From positions 11,413,001 to 11,477,000 of the forward strand of contig CM034126.1 in the NCBI GenBank assembly GCA_019914995.1: a stretch of 64,000 nt of DNA, in the 5' to 3' direction. Positions 13,815 through 25,812 of the stretch are shown in pieces. The notes under the pieces were generated by a model. The model was not told the origin of the DNA, ran no database searches, and saw only the letters and a list, made by a program, of their open reading frames with translations. Within the stretch, counting starts at the first letter, position 1, and every line of letters begins with the position of its first letter. The DNA comes from Acanthochlamys bracteata (Eukaryota; Streptophyta; Magnoliopsida; Pandanales; Velloziaceae). The translations under genes and the position numbers were made by a program.

Positions 13815-14060
13815 AGGATGCGTTTTGATAATATTTATAAAATAAAACTTTTTTAAAATAAAAAATATTTTACTTTTTTTAAAAAATAAATTTTAATTTT
13901 TTATTTTAAAAAAATAATAATATATAATAAAAAATTTATTACGTAAATTTTTTATATATTTTAAATTTTTAAACAAATTTTATATTTATTTATAAAATAT
14001 ATACTAAAAAATGTAAAATAAGAAATTGAAAAACTAATTATTCGGAACGCAGTGCCAAAC
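13815..14060. repeat. AT-rich dispersed MITE-like repeat, copy 3
   Basis: One of the clearest copies. It runs from GGATGCGTTTTGATAATATT to CGGAACGCAGTGCCAAACGG. GCGTTTTGATAA at the left and the reverse complement of the right edge (GCGTTCCGAATAA) form an imperfect terminal inverted repeat. The interior contains AATATATAATAAAAAATTTA and TTTATATATTTTAAATTTTT, shared with copies near 28.7 kb and 32.7 kb. It sits just upstream of the xanthine dehydrogenase leader. Confidence 0.5.
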
Positions 14061-14301
14061 GGTGCCTAATCACTAATAAGAACGTCAGCTTCTCTCTCTC
14101 TGTCTCCGTCGCTTGTCTTCATTCTATCGACACCTATCTACCGACTCTCTACAACGGCGGTTCTCCGTCTTATTAAAATATTAATCGTCTTTCGCTGTTG
14201 GTTTGTTTCTGATCAACTTCTACGTTCCACCTTTCTCATTTGATCAATTGATTCGACTTCGGTGTTTTTGTTTCTTTTCTTTTGGTGGGAACTTGAGATC
14301 A

Positions 14302-17300
14302 ATGGGTTCTCTGACAACGCCGGAAGAGGCAGTGGCAGCGGCGGAGGTTGAACAATGGTCGTCGGAAGCAGTAGTTTACGTCAACGGTGTCCGCCGTGTA
14401 ATCCCCGACGGTCTTGCTCACCTCACGCTTATACAGTATTTACGAGGTTTGTTTGTTTCTCTTCGTAGCTGTTCCTTTTTCTTTCTTTAAGCAAACAATC
14501 AAACCTTTTTAGTTGGAGAATCGCTCAGTCTCAACAACGCCCAACAGATAATAAATATCCGAAATTAATTTTTTTGTCTACGTACAAACAGTTGTTTTTG
14601 GATTCTATTGTGAGATAGTCTACTGTTGTGAATAAAAGTTAGTTTGTTTTTGCAAATGTTTGGATGGATGGGCTAATATAAAGGTATATAATTTTAGCTT
14701 GAAATAAATCATTGTTGAGTAAATATCCATTGTGTGATAGTGGTAATACAATTTCGTGATTTTGTTCGGATCATCTTAATTATTGTTGGTGCTTTTGTGA
14801 TTGAGTGCTTTTGATTACCAATAAACCAATCCATTGATTCAGGATGATCATTAAGTGAGAGACGTCTACTTGTTAGTCATTACCACCTCTTTAGTGAATG
14901 TCTTGTCTGCATGAGCGCTTGGTACTTCTAACATAAAATTAACTGGCATATGGAAGGAGTAATAACTCAGTTGTGTTCTTGGATTTTAGACATAGGTTTG
15001 ACAGGCACTAAACTTGGTTGTGGAGAGGGCGGTTGTGGAGCTTGCACCGTGATGGTTTCTTCTTACGAACAAGTTTCCAGAAAATCAGTGTGAGTACTGT
15101 TTATGTAGTATGCTTGTTGACTTATGAGTAAAGGCTTAGTCTTTATTGTGTTATGCATTATCTGGTTTTATTGACTTTTTACTTGATATCATTCCATATG
15201 TATTAGTTCACTGTTATCTTGATCATTCCAAGGTTTTGAGTATCTATATTACGACGCATGTTGCCTTGGATATGGGTATTGAACTACACTCTTTTCGCTG
15301 CATTGTGCAAAAATATGACTGTTTGGAAGTTTCTAGAACACTTACTCAATTTGAACTTTTTGTTTTGAATTTTTATTGACCTTTTTATGTTCTTTTATAA
15401 TTTTACTTTTTTCAACCAGTCATACCAAAGTAAGATAAAGCATAGTTGCTGTAAATAATTTCCAGTAGCTAGTTTGATGTAGCAAGAGTTGTAAGTCTTC
15501 ACATGTTATAACATTATTTTTGGCTTGTTCAACAATTTCGGGTGAATTATTTAATGGAACATGAATACTGAATTTGGCAGTTTCATAAATTTTCATCACC
15601 GATCATATGTGAGTAGTAGTCGTTTATCTTCTTCATAGCTTCTTTTTCTTAACTCAAAAATTTTCCCTTTCCTTCCTTAAAGTTGACGCAAAATGAAGAA
15701 AATTTTGTGTTTATTTCTTATCTAATTCCAATATCTTTGTAATTTCTACATTACGACCACATGTGCAGTCATTATGCAATCAATGCGTGCTTGGCACCAT
15801 TATATTCGGTGGAAGGAATGCATGTAGTAACAGTTGAAGGTTTAGGTAACAGCAAAGCTGGTTTACATCCTGTTCAGGTAAGCCTTTTTACAGTGGCTGC
15901 CAGATATTTTGAGCTGAAACCTTATATATTGAAACAGCTATTTTTTTGTTGACGACCGTGTCTTTTCTACTGGCCATCAACAAGACGATGTTTTATGGAA
16001 ACCAAAATATAAAAGGAACAATAAATCGTGGTGATAGTAATAGTAACTACACTTCTAAACATAATAGAAGCTAATTATGCACTAAGTGTTGTATGCCTTG
16101 AGAAGTATGTACAAGGATTTTATATTCGAGGGTGACATTGTCATTAGTGACTGAACCCAGTTGCAAGATGCATCTAGTGCGTTGAGTCTCATAGGTTGAT
16201 TTTTAGTTCATCTATTTGCATTTTCTTTATAGTATGTGTACGAATAACATTTCTGCCATTGGATTGTTAGTAAAGAAAAGTGAATAGGTTATCGCAAGAA
16301 AATGCAGCTAATTGAAAGCAAACTTCCAAATTCAACAGCTTAGCTACAAGAGCTTATACATTCTTTAGTATCAAATTCTACACATACAGTTCTGGAACTG
16401 ATGATTTAGACCATAATAGGATATTTGGGGCCCCAAGTACTAGTCCAATAGAACGGATGGTGCATAGTCAGAAATTGTGATGATGTCACAAATAGGCGAA
16501 TCACTCCCAGCAGAGGGGAGGATTTTAGTCCTCTGTTTGTGTTGGAGAGTTGATGTGGGTTAATTCTATTTTGGAGCTGCAATAATGATCGAAATGAGGT
16601 TTCTTTTTCAAGAGACCATGCATCTTGAATCTGAAATAGTGAAGCAATGCATTTCAAGACTTAAACACGTAGCGAAGGTTTTTATCTAGTTTGGGCAAAC
16701 TGTGGAGAAATATTTTAACTCAAGGTAGTGGTTTTGTAAGAAATCGTACTAGGCTTCTTCTCAGATTAAGCTTGACTGTCATATTTGATTTTGAAGTGCC
16801 TGGAACAAGTTTTTTTTGGTATTATTCTTTTTTGGCCGATGTGCATGTTGTTTAACCTTTGGCTTTTGTGCACATGTGAGTGGAAATGCATGTGTCCGAA
16901 AACCTTCCATCAGACTTGGACTGGTTTTCATCATTCACATGTGTAGATTTGGTTGAGAGACTGTGCTTTTTATATGAACATGCACGTGCACTGTGGGGTA
17001 TGTGTTTGTGATAGTTGATGTTCTTTCTATTTACGTGTCCACGTATACAAAACTGAATATAGTCTTTGTATGAGATGTAAAGTACATTCTTCCATTTTCT
17101 ACATCTACATGTTTTAGTTTCTGAGTATTCTTGTGCAGGAATCGTTGGCGAAAAATCATGGATCTCAGTGTGGGTACTGTACTCCTGGATTTGTCATGTC
17201 TATGTATGCCCTGTTGAGATCAAGTAAAACAGCACCAAGTGAAGAAGATATTGAAGAAAGCCTTTCTGGTAATTTGTGTCGCTGCACGGGATACAGACCA

Positions 17301-20300
17301 ATTGTAGATGCTTTTCGTGTTTTTGCCAAGACTGATGACACCTTGTACACAAAGGCATCAACTACAGGTATTATAGCCGATAAATTTATCTGCCCTTCAA
17401 CTGGGAAGCCATGTTCTTGTGGTTCAAACAATGTTAATAGCTGTGAAGGTCTTGCTGGGTTGTCGATGAATGGTAGCTCTTACAAACAACTTGCATATAG
17501 TGAATTGAATGGAAGCTTGTACAGTGAAAAGGAACTTATTTTTCCTCCTGAGCTCATTTTAAGAAAGATGAGGCCACTTAAGTTAAGTGGGTTTGGTGGA
17601 CTTAAGTGGTATCGACCACTTCAACTTAAGAGTTTGCTATTCTTAAAATCTTGCTATCCAGAAGCAAAACTTGTAGTTGGCAATACAGAGGTTGGAATTG
17701 AAACAAAGTTTAAGAATGCACAATTTCAGGTCCTAATATCTACCATCAATGTATATGAACTCAATAATTTGAGCGTGAAGGAAACTGGCATTGAAATTGG
17801 TTCTTCTGTAAGACTGACTAATCTGCAGGAATTTCTTAAAAAAGTTTTAGCTGAGCAAGAATCCTATAGAACCTCATCATGCAAGGCCATACTGGAGCAG
17901 TTGAAGTGGTTTGCAGGAAAACAGATTAAAAATGCTGCTTCTGTAGGTGGGAACATCTGTACAGCTAGCCCTATATCGGATTTAAATCCACTTTGGATGG
18001 CTGCCGGAGCAAACTTTTCTATTATTGATTGCAAAGGGAACATCAGAACAGTTCCTGCAAAAAGTTTCTTTCTTGGTTACCGAAAAGTGGATCTGGCAGA
18101 CAATGAGATACTGTTGTCAGTTTTTCTACCTTGGACCAGACCTTTTGAGTATGTGAAGGAATTCAAGCAGGCTCATCGAAGAGATGATGACATTGCACTT
18201 GTAAACGCAGGCATGCGTGTCTTTTTGGAAAGAGATAGGGGAAAGTGGTCAGTCAGTGACGTCTCGGTTGTATATGGTGGTGTTGCCCCGGTGTCTTATG
18301 CGGCATCAAAAACAGAAAAGTGCCTCATGGGAAAATTTTGGGACAATAGTTTGTTGCTTGATGCTCTGAGAATACTGAAAGAAGATGTTAAGCTTTCAGA
18401 AAATGCACCTGGAGGAATGGTTGAGTTCAGAAAGTCATTAACGTTGAGTTTCTTTTTTAAATTCTTCTTATTTGTTACTCATCAGATTGGTGAGAAAGGT
18501 CTCCACATGTCAGATGCATCTGCTATAGAGCCTTTCTCTAGGCCATTGCCTAGTGGAAGTCAGAGTTATGAAATGTCCAGACATGGGACGGCTGTGGGCT
18601 TACCTTCAGTTCATCAATCTGCAAAATTACAGGTTGATGTCTAACTTCCGCTTTTGTGTTTTCATTCTTCGTTTGCTACAAGAATTACCTGGATAATTTG
18701 TTGCTTCTATTTCTCTCCCCTATGCTTTGTTGTCTTTATTTTCTCCATCAATCAGATTATCTTTTTTTCTTACTTTCTTTCCCTGCTGTTCTACTTCTCT
18801 TTAGATAAAATCACTTTGAGTAAGTTGTGATCTTTGCTTTGGGAATGAGTGGCAGATATTCTTAGTTATAATTGTAGTTTGACGAAAAGATTGAAGATGT
18901 ATCTTGATATCAACTCCTGCTTTAATAAGATTTATGTTAGTACAGAGGGCAATTTAATTTGATTTTTTTTTTCTGCAAATTGCTTTCCCTGAAATAAACG
19001 TTTTTAATCGTCAAAATTTGGCATTGCGAATATCTAGTATGGTTTAAAATGAGATGTCTTACTGCTAAGTTTGTTCTATTTTGTTGAACATTTTTAAAAA
19101 CTGAGTTATGGATAAGTTTCTGTAGATCTTTAAAGATACAAAATATGTCTGTGCTTCTGTGTTTTAAGTTCACATAAATTTATACACGCTTTCATAAACA
19201 TAGCACTAAGATGTGTTTTTCTTCAAGTTTTCTTCATTTTTTTTTCTCTTATGAAGTTTCGACATAAGAGACTTTTCTATGGAAATATTGTAGCTATTGT
19301 CAGAAGAAATGGTAGTGTCTCAAACAATTATTTACTTGTTAAGACTTTTTGTTAATAGTGGTATTGTGATTTCTATTAGGTAACTGGAGAGGCAGAATAT
19401 ACTGATGACAGCTCAATTCCTCCAAACACTTTGCATGCTGCTCTCATATTGAGTAAAAAGGCTCATGCACGAATCTTGTCAATAGGTACAGCTCTTGCCA
19501 AATCTTCACCTGGCTTTGCTGGTGTTTTCTTGTCAAAAGACATACCTGGTAGTAACATAATTGGGCCAGTAGTTCATGATGAAGAAGTTTTTGCCACAGA
19601 ACTTGTTACCTGTGTTGGTCAGGTGGGCTAATTTTGTACTGCTTAACTATGTTGTTGTTATTCAGAAAGAAAGGCAACTGATTTCTGTTTTTTTGTCTTC
19701 ATTGTTGATGCCGTCTTTTTAGGTAATTGGAGTTGTTGTGGCTGACACACATGATAATGCAAAAATTGCTGCAAACAAAGTGCAAATTGAATATGAAGAA
19801 TTGCCTCCAATACTATCAATAAAAGATGCTATTGATGCTGGAAGTTTTCTTCCAAATACTGAGAGATGTTTGGTCAATGGGGACATTGAAAGATGTTTTA
19901 AATCTGGCAGTTGTGAAAGAATTGTCGAAGGTGAGGTTCAAGTTGGAGGTCAGGAGCACTTCTATTTGGAGCCTAATTGTACTCTTATTTGGACAGTTGA
20001 TGGGGGTAATGAAGTGCATATGATTTCATCTACTCAGGTAGGCTACTATATTTTATCCATATGGTTTTTATGATAGTTTGCATTGTTCTTGCTGATTTGT
20101 CTTAGTAATATTTGTATCATGCTGCCTTCTTAGTTATATGCTGCCTCAGTGCCTTGTATTTATCTGTTAGCATAACATGCTCCAACATTTTAGTTTCCAA
20201 CCTCCTTGGGCTTTTTTCTTAATTTTGCTTTACCTCAGTATCCGTATTTATCATATTATGATTTCTGGTATTCAGGCACCTCAAAAGCATCAAGAATGTG

Positions 20301-23300
20301 TTGCTCGTGTTCTTGATCTTCCACTATCGAAGGTTGTTTGCAAGACAAAGCGTATTGGTGGTGGTTTTGGGGGGAAGGAGACAAGATCCGTTTTCATCGC
20401 TGCTGCTGTTGCTGTTCCTTCATACCATTTAAAGAGGCCAGTGAAGATCACTTTAGATAGGGATGTTGACATGATGATAACAGGGCAACGCCACAGTTTT
20501 CTTGGCAAGTACAAGGTGCATTTCTTTTACATGTTCTGATTTATGCTGGCTTTATGATGGCTCTTTTTGATTTCCTGGAGACACTTCATGTCATTCTGGT
20601 GTTTCTGAGTAGCATCATCAAGCTTCGGGTGCTTCTTTTCTTTTATGCGAAAGAGACATGCCCCCAAATAGGATGAGTAGCATTTCCTACATTAAATATT
20701 ATCACTTTGTACCTAGGGAATCATGTCCAAGTTTTATGGCATTTGCTTAATCTCAACCAGTTTTACCCTTTTAAGCTTTTTAGACTATATCAAGCTTCTC
20801 AAAAAAAGGGTATATTTAAGCTTGGGTTTTATGCTTTTAACCTGCTCGAGATTGTTGAGTTTTTCTTGTTACTGTGCAACTGAGCATGCATGCTAAACAT
20901 GCTTGTTTGAACGTGCGCTTTGTTTTTAGCTTTTAAACAGGCAAATTGAATATGCTGTTATGAGTTGGGTTAGATTGGAGTGAGATGTTTTTTGTGGGGA
21001 TTATACAGTAATGGTAAATTAAAATTGAATATCTTGCATGTACTGGCAGCAGATATCGACTTATACTAATGAATTAATTGGAAGGTTGCAGATGAGTCTT
21101 GTGTTACACTTCAATTTTGATGTATTCAAGATAGTTTGAGATTTTGAATCTCATGCTTTAGTTATAGTAAGTTTCTTTGTTTTTCACATGTAGCAAGTCA
21201 GAGTTGCTGCTGATGTTTTAGGTAGTACTACTCTATTTTGCTCGTATTACAGTACTTGTTGCTTGATTATTGATAAAGTGAAAAGGGTACTCACGAAAAC
21301 ACATGTTTGGTCGGTTTCCCATGTTGGCTTCAGGTTGGGTTCACAAAGACTGGGAAGGTCCTTGCTTTGGATCTTGAGCTCTATAACAATGCTGGAAATT
21401 CGTTGGATCTATCCCTTTCAGTCCTTGAGCGTGCAATGTTCCACTCAGATAACGTATATGATATACCAAATATCAGAGTTAAAGGCCAAGTGTGCTACAC
21501 AAATTTTCCAAGTAACACAGCTTTCCGTGGATTTGGTGGGCCTCAAGGTATGCTAATTTCAGAGAACTGGATCCACAGGATTGCAATGGAGCTTAAGAGA
21601 AGCCCTGAAGAGATTCGGGTGGGGTGTCCTTCTGGAAATGTTAGGATGTATAGAGTTCTTCAAAGGTTACTTGCATCTGACTTCTAACTTCTGTATTACG
21701 TGGTTGCTTGTAGGAAATTAATTTCCAATGGGAAGGGGCTGTTACGCACTATGGCCAGCTACTCCAGAATTTCACATTGAGCCAGGTGTGGAATGAGCTT
21801 AAAGCCTCTTGTGATTTTTCAAAGGCTCGAGAAGTTGTAGACCACTATAATCTCCATAATCGGTGGAAGAAGCGTGGAATTGCTATGATCCCCACCAAAT
21901 TTGGTATATCTTTTACTGCAAAGTTCATGAACCAGGTGAGCTCTTGCTGCTACATAAATATATTGCAGTGAAGCTTGTAGTTCTCTATTCACTTTGGACT
22001 TTTGGTAGATGTGAAACTTAATATGTAGTTCCAGGGCATTTCCTCTGTCAAATGAAATAATTACAGTTAAGTTGCTAATTTAGATTCTCTAATCGCCCTT
22101 GTTGGAAAGTTTGGTTGTTGTCTTTTACTATCTTTATGATTTTGTGGCTGCTGATGCAGTGCTGCCTATTTCCTGTTCTCGTCACTACAAGAGCATGCTT
22201 TCTTGTTTGCGCAGTTTATTATTGGAAGAATTGCATACTATTTATTTTGCTATTACGTTTGTGCAGACCTATAAGTAGAATGTAGAACTTTTATACTAGA
22301 TTGCACCTCAGGCTATTAGAAGGTAGAGTTGTGCAGCTATCTGATTTACCATATTTGCATGATTGCTTTTATCACCAAATTGAATCTCCTTTTTTTGTTA
22401 GGCGGGTGCCCTCGTTCAAGTTTATGTTGATGGTACGGTTTTAGTGACCCATGGAGGTGTTGAAATGGGACAAGGTCTGCACACAAAGATTGCTCAGATT
22501 GCTGCTTCTTGCTTCAACATCCCTCTTAGTTCTGTTTTCATATCTGAAACAAGTACAGACAAGGTGATTATCTAGCCGTTAGATTTATGTTCATTTCATG
22601 GGATGCTCTATTGTTGCAGAAATTGCATATTCGCTATTCAACTTCTATTGGTGGTATTTGCATATTCGTTACTATCCAGAATGTCTGATTCCTGTTCTAC
22701 GGTGTAGGTCCCAAATGCATCACCGACAGCAGCTTCTGCAAGCTCTGATTTATATGGTGGAGCTGTATTAGATGCCTGTGAGCAGATTAAGGAACGAATG
22801 AAGCCTATTGTTACTAAATTGGATGAGAATTCTTCATTTGCGCAAGTAAGCCTCTGTCTATAGTGTGTATATGTGCAGATTGCATGCATGTGTGGGGTGC
22901 ATGCAAACATACGTGTATATATAAGACAATTAGACATAAAAGAGATTTGTACTCATTCACCAGATAGATTGTTTTCTTCTGTACTGTCATGTAGATATAA
23001 ACTACAGGTAGTTGTATTCCAAGAATTATTCTTATTTCTGAGGCTCTTAAGATTTGACTCCACTAAAAATTGGACAACTTTGGCTACGGTGTCATGCCCT
23101 GCTTGGCTAGGGCAATTCTCCCCAAAGGAGAGGTTGAGAGTTCAAATCCTGGCAGCACCATTTAACCTTAAAATGTTTGGCCCAAATTAGACATGACCTA
23201 GGCACAACTTAAGGCAAGTAATTCGTATGTAGTCAAAGAAGTTCAATTGCAGGTCCGTGTAAAAGTTTGTACTCAGGAATCTAAACATTGATCCATTGCA

Positions 23301-24834
23301 TTGCGAAAATCTCTTCCCACTCATGTGATACAATATTCTTCTCTTCTGGTTGGTTATGATTTTCATATTACTTTATCTTGTAACCAACCAGATAGCACGA
23401 GCATGCTTTCTGGAGAGAATAGATCTCTCAGCTCATGGATTTTATGTTACACCTGATATTGGCTTTGACTGGAAAATCGGGAAGGGGACTCCCTTTAACT
23501 ACTATACATATGGAGCAGCATTTGCAGAAGTCGAAGTAGACACTTTAACAGGAGATTTTCACACAAGGACAGCAGAGGTTGTCATGGACCTCGGTCGTTC
23601 TCTTAATCCTGCAATCGATATTGGGCAGGTACATTCTGAAACAAATTTTATTATGAATTATGAATCTATTTCCCCACTTGATAGATTTGAAGTATTTCCA
23701 TGAATGAGTGAAATTGATTCTTTGGAAATATAGTTTGACATAGTTTCTCTTGTCATGAGCTTAAGCGTTTTGCTTGAATTTGTGGTTTAGATTGAAGGAG
23801 CTTTCGTTCAAGGTCTGGGTTGGGTTGCCTTGGAAGAGTTAAAGTGGGGTGATGCCAATCATAAATGGATTCGACCTGGCTACCTTTACACTAGTGGTCC
23901 AGGAACTTACAAAATACCATCTCTTAATGACATTCCTCTCAAATTCAACGTCTCTCTTTTGAAGGTATGGCATACCAAATATAAATTTGATTTGCATATT
24001 TCTCATTTTAGTTTTGAGGGTTTTCCCCCTAATTGGCTGTACCTTTCGGTTAGGTAATGGCGTTTAGGTGGTTTGACTGTTCATTTGATTTCATATCTTT
24101 GTCCAAAAATGTGACCGACATTGCAGTTCGCCAAATAGTACATTGTGTCTGCTCGGTGCAATGCTATTCTGTGTTTTTTCCCCCAAAGTTTATGAGTTCT
24201 ATCAGGAAACAGAAAGCTAAATTAGTGAAGCTCTTGGTCTGCATATCATGCTATTTGCACCAAAATATATTAGTATGTTTCCCGAAAGACAAAGGATATA
24301 GGTTCACTTTTGGTGCTGTTTCACACTTTCACTTGGGAGTTGGTGATAGGATGGCAGGTTTCTGATTTGAAGTACTGAGTGCCAGGACATTATTGCAATT
24401 CATTTTGTTCAGGTGTTTGATTTGTGAAGGTTGGATAATCAACTGCGCTACGAGGTTACTATGTATTGAGATGTTACAAGATCATTATTTAAAGATAAAC
24501 GAAAACATGAATTTTTTGTTTTTTTTTAATTTTTTTTTATATAAACTATGATTGGTGTTTTATCATAATATGTGTCCCTTGTCGAATTCAGGGTGTGTCG
24601 AACCCCAGGGCAATCCACTCTTCAAAGGCTGTGGGTGAACCACCATTCTTCCTCGCATCTGCCGTATTGTTTGCTATAAGAGATGCCATTACTGCTGCCA
24701 GAGCAGAAGAAGGTTATAGTGAATGGTTTCCCCTGGATAATCCTGTAACGCCTGAAAGGATCAGGATGGCTTGTTTAGATGATATCACAAAAGCTTTTGT
24801 TGCATCTGATTTCAGGGCGAAGCTCAGTGTGTGA
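14302..24834 (+). CDS. XDH: Xanthine dehydrogenase (14 exons, ~1368 aa)
   Basis: Molybdo-flavoenzyme oxidising hypoxanthine and xanthine to urate with NAD+ as acceptor; purine catabolism, cytosolic in plants. Exons: 14302-14446, 14990-15089, 15769-15877, 17139-18632, 19380-19622, 19723-20037, 20276-20515, 21334-21618, 21714-21935, 22402-22563, 22708-22845, 23392-23628, 23791-23964, 24592-24834. All borders are GT-AG and in frame; 4107 nt with stop, close to the usual ~1360 residues. First [2Fe-2S] cluster: Cys59, 64, 67, 89 ([12 protein letters not shown]). Second: Cys129, 132, 165, 167 ([11 protein letters not shown]). FAD motif [16 protein letters not shown] starts at 387. Molybdenum centre: GGGFGGKE 830-837, ERAMFHSD with Arg915, FRGFGGPQ with Arg947, GVEMGQGLH, and [11 protein letters not shown] with Glu1304; these match the active-site glutamates and arginines of the bovine enzyme. 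The gene looks intact. Confidence 0.95.
23088..23220 (+). repeat. tRNA-derived SINE-like fragment in XDH intron 11
   Basis: TGGCTAGGG at 23104-23112 resembles a Pol III A box and AGTTCAAATCC at 23139-23149 a B box, about 26 bp apart edge to edge as in tRNAs. A CACCA run follows, then unrelated sequence. The arms do not fold into a proper tRNA cloverleaf, since the T stem mispairs. A tRNA-derived SINE head or decayed tRNA copy is likelier than a working tRNA. The 3' limit is unclear. Confidence 0.4.
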
Positions 24835-25049
24835 TGATATTCAATACGAATTCAGTCGTGTATAGAGCTTATAGATAGTCCAAAGGTAATATTCAGTTTT
24901 TATCTTCAGCGATTCCACACAAGTAGCTAGGTGGCATATAGGAAGATGGATACTTCTTAAAATGTATATTTGTCAATTCTAATAAACCGCTGGACAACAA
25001 TCCAGCAAATTTTTTCGGCCTTATTCCTTATGTGATCAGTGCTGTCCTG
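24835..25049 (+). other. XDH 3' untranslated region and flank
   Basis: The stop TGA at 24832-24834 is followed by A/T-rich sequence with AATAAA at 24981-24986, about 150 bases past the stop. That is a plausible polyadenylation signal. Beyond it begins the minus-strand extensin relic. Confidence 0.55.
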
Positions 25050-25812
25050 ATCACTGGAGCGGTGAAGCTGATTGCCCTTTCCTAATAGCGCCGAGCTTCT
25101 TATTAATTAGTGAGACGGCGGTGGCGTAGAAGAAGATGTGGTGGTGGGAGTGTTGTACGAATAATACGGAGGTGGTGGAGATGGTGACGGAGGAGGTTAG
25201 ATGGCGAAGGCGGAGGGGAGATTTGTAAAATGTGATGGCTGTAGAGGCGATGTAAGTTAGGGGTAGCAATTCAGATTTTTGGATCAGTTTCGAATCGATT
25301 CATATAATAAACGAATTAAAATTATTTAATTCTAATTTATTGTTAATTTTAATTTAATTTATTTATATTGAATTAAATTCGAATCGATTTATAATTAAAT
25401 TATTAAATAAAATTATAAATATTAATTTTGAAGTTATTAATTATAATATATTTAAAAATATATATTAATTTTGATAAAATTTATATATTAAATAAAAATT
25501 AATTAAAATTAAGATAAATTAAAAATATATATACAAATTCAATTTAAATTTTTTATTATTTTTTTTAATTATTAAATAATATATATTATATAAATAATTA
25601 TGTAGATTAAACGGATCAAATTTGGATCAATTTTAATTCGATCCGAATTTGTTTAAAATTTTCAAATTATTTTTGGATCGACCGAATTCGACTAAGATTT
25701 GATCCGTCCGATTTCGGATCAGATCAAAATTTATCACTCCTAATGTAAGTTGGTGGAGGAGGTGAATTGTACACATATGGAGGTGTAGTTGACTTCCAGT
25801 TGCAACTTCACT
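25050..25812 (-). pseudogene. Extensin-like relic interrupted by a MITE
   Basis: On the minus strand, before the insert (25743-25812), one frame reads STTPPYVYNSPPPPTYI. After it (25257 downwards) come FYKSP, then in another frame SPPPSPSN, then in a third PPPSPSPPPPYYSYNTP and a TPPPSH stop. The Ser-Pro, Tyr-rich pattern is that of extensins. At least two frame changes in about 220 bp and the 485-bp insert show it is dead. It lies about 4 kb from the intact extensin on the opposite strand and is probably a decayed paralogue. No signal peptide was found upstream. Confidence 0.6.
25258..25742. mobile_element. hAT-like MITE with 8-bp target-site duplication
   Basis: A 485-bp insert begins TAGGGGTAGCAATTC and ends AATTTATCACTCCTA. 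The two ends are imperfect inverted repeats (TAGGGGTAGCAA against TAGGAGTGATAA). It is flanked on both sides by ATGTAAGT (25250-25257 and 25743-25750). The interior is A/T-rich with GGATCGATTCG-like words near both ends and has no transposase. An 8-bp duplication and TAGGGGT-type ends are typical of non-autonomous hAT elements. Both target copies are identical, so the insertion may be fairly recent. Confidence 0.75.

Larger units (their letters stand above)
12661..14301. other. Spacer, AT-rich repeats, and 5' leader of xanthine dehydrogenase
   Basis: No coding exon was seen. The gap contains two AT-rich dispersed repeats (~12930-13160 and ~13815-14060) and a T23 run at 13578-13600. Bases ~14085-14180 are C/T-rich (CTTCTCTCTCTCTGTCTCC), typical of a plant 5' untranslated leader, and fit transcription of the xanthine dehydrogenase gene starting there. 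No clear TATA box was found. Confidence 0.5.

Noticed and set aside
15146-15379. 77-codon plus-strand frame in XDH intron 2
   Set aside because: It lies between well-supported exons, is AT-biased and resembles no protein.
23091-23163. A functional tRNA gene
   Set aside because: The boxes are tRNA-like, but the T stem mispairs and no consistent acceptor stem or anticodon arm could be drawn.
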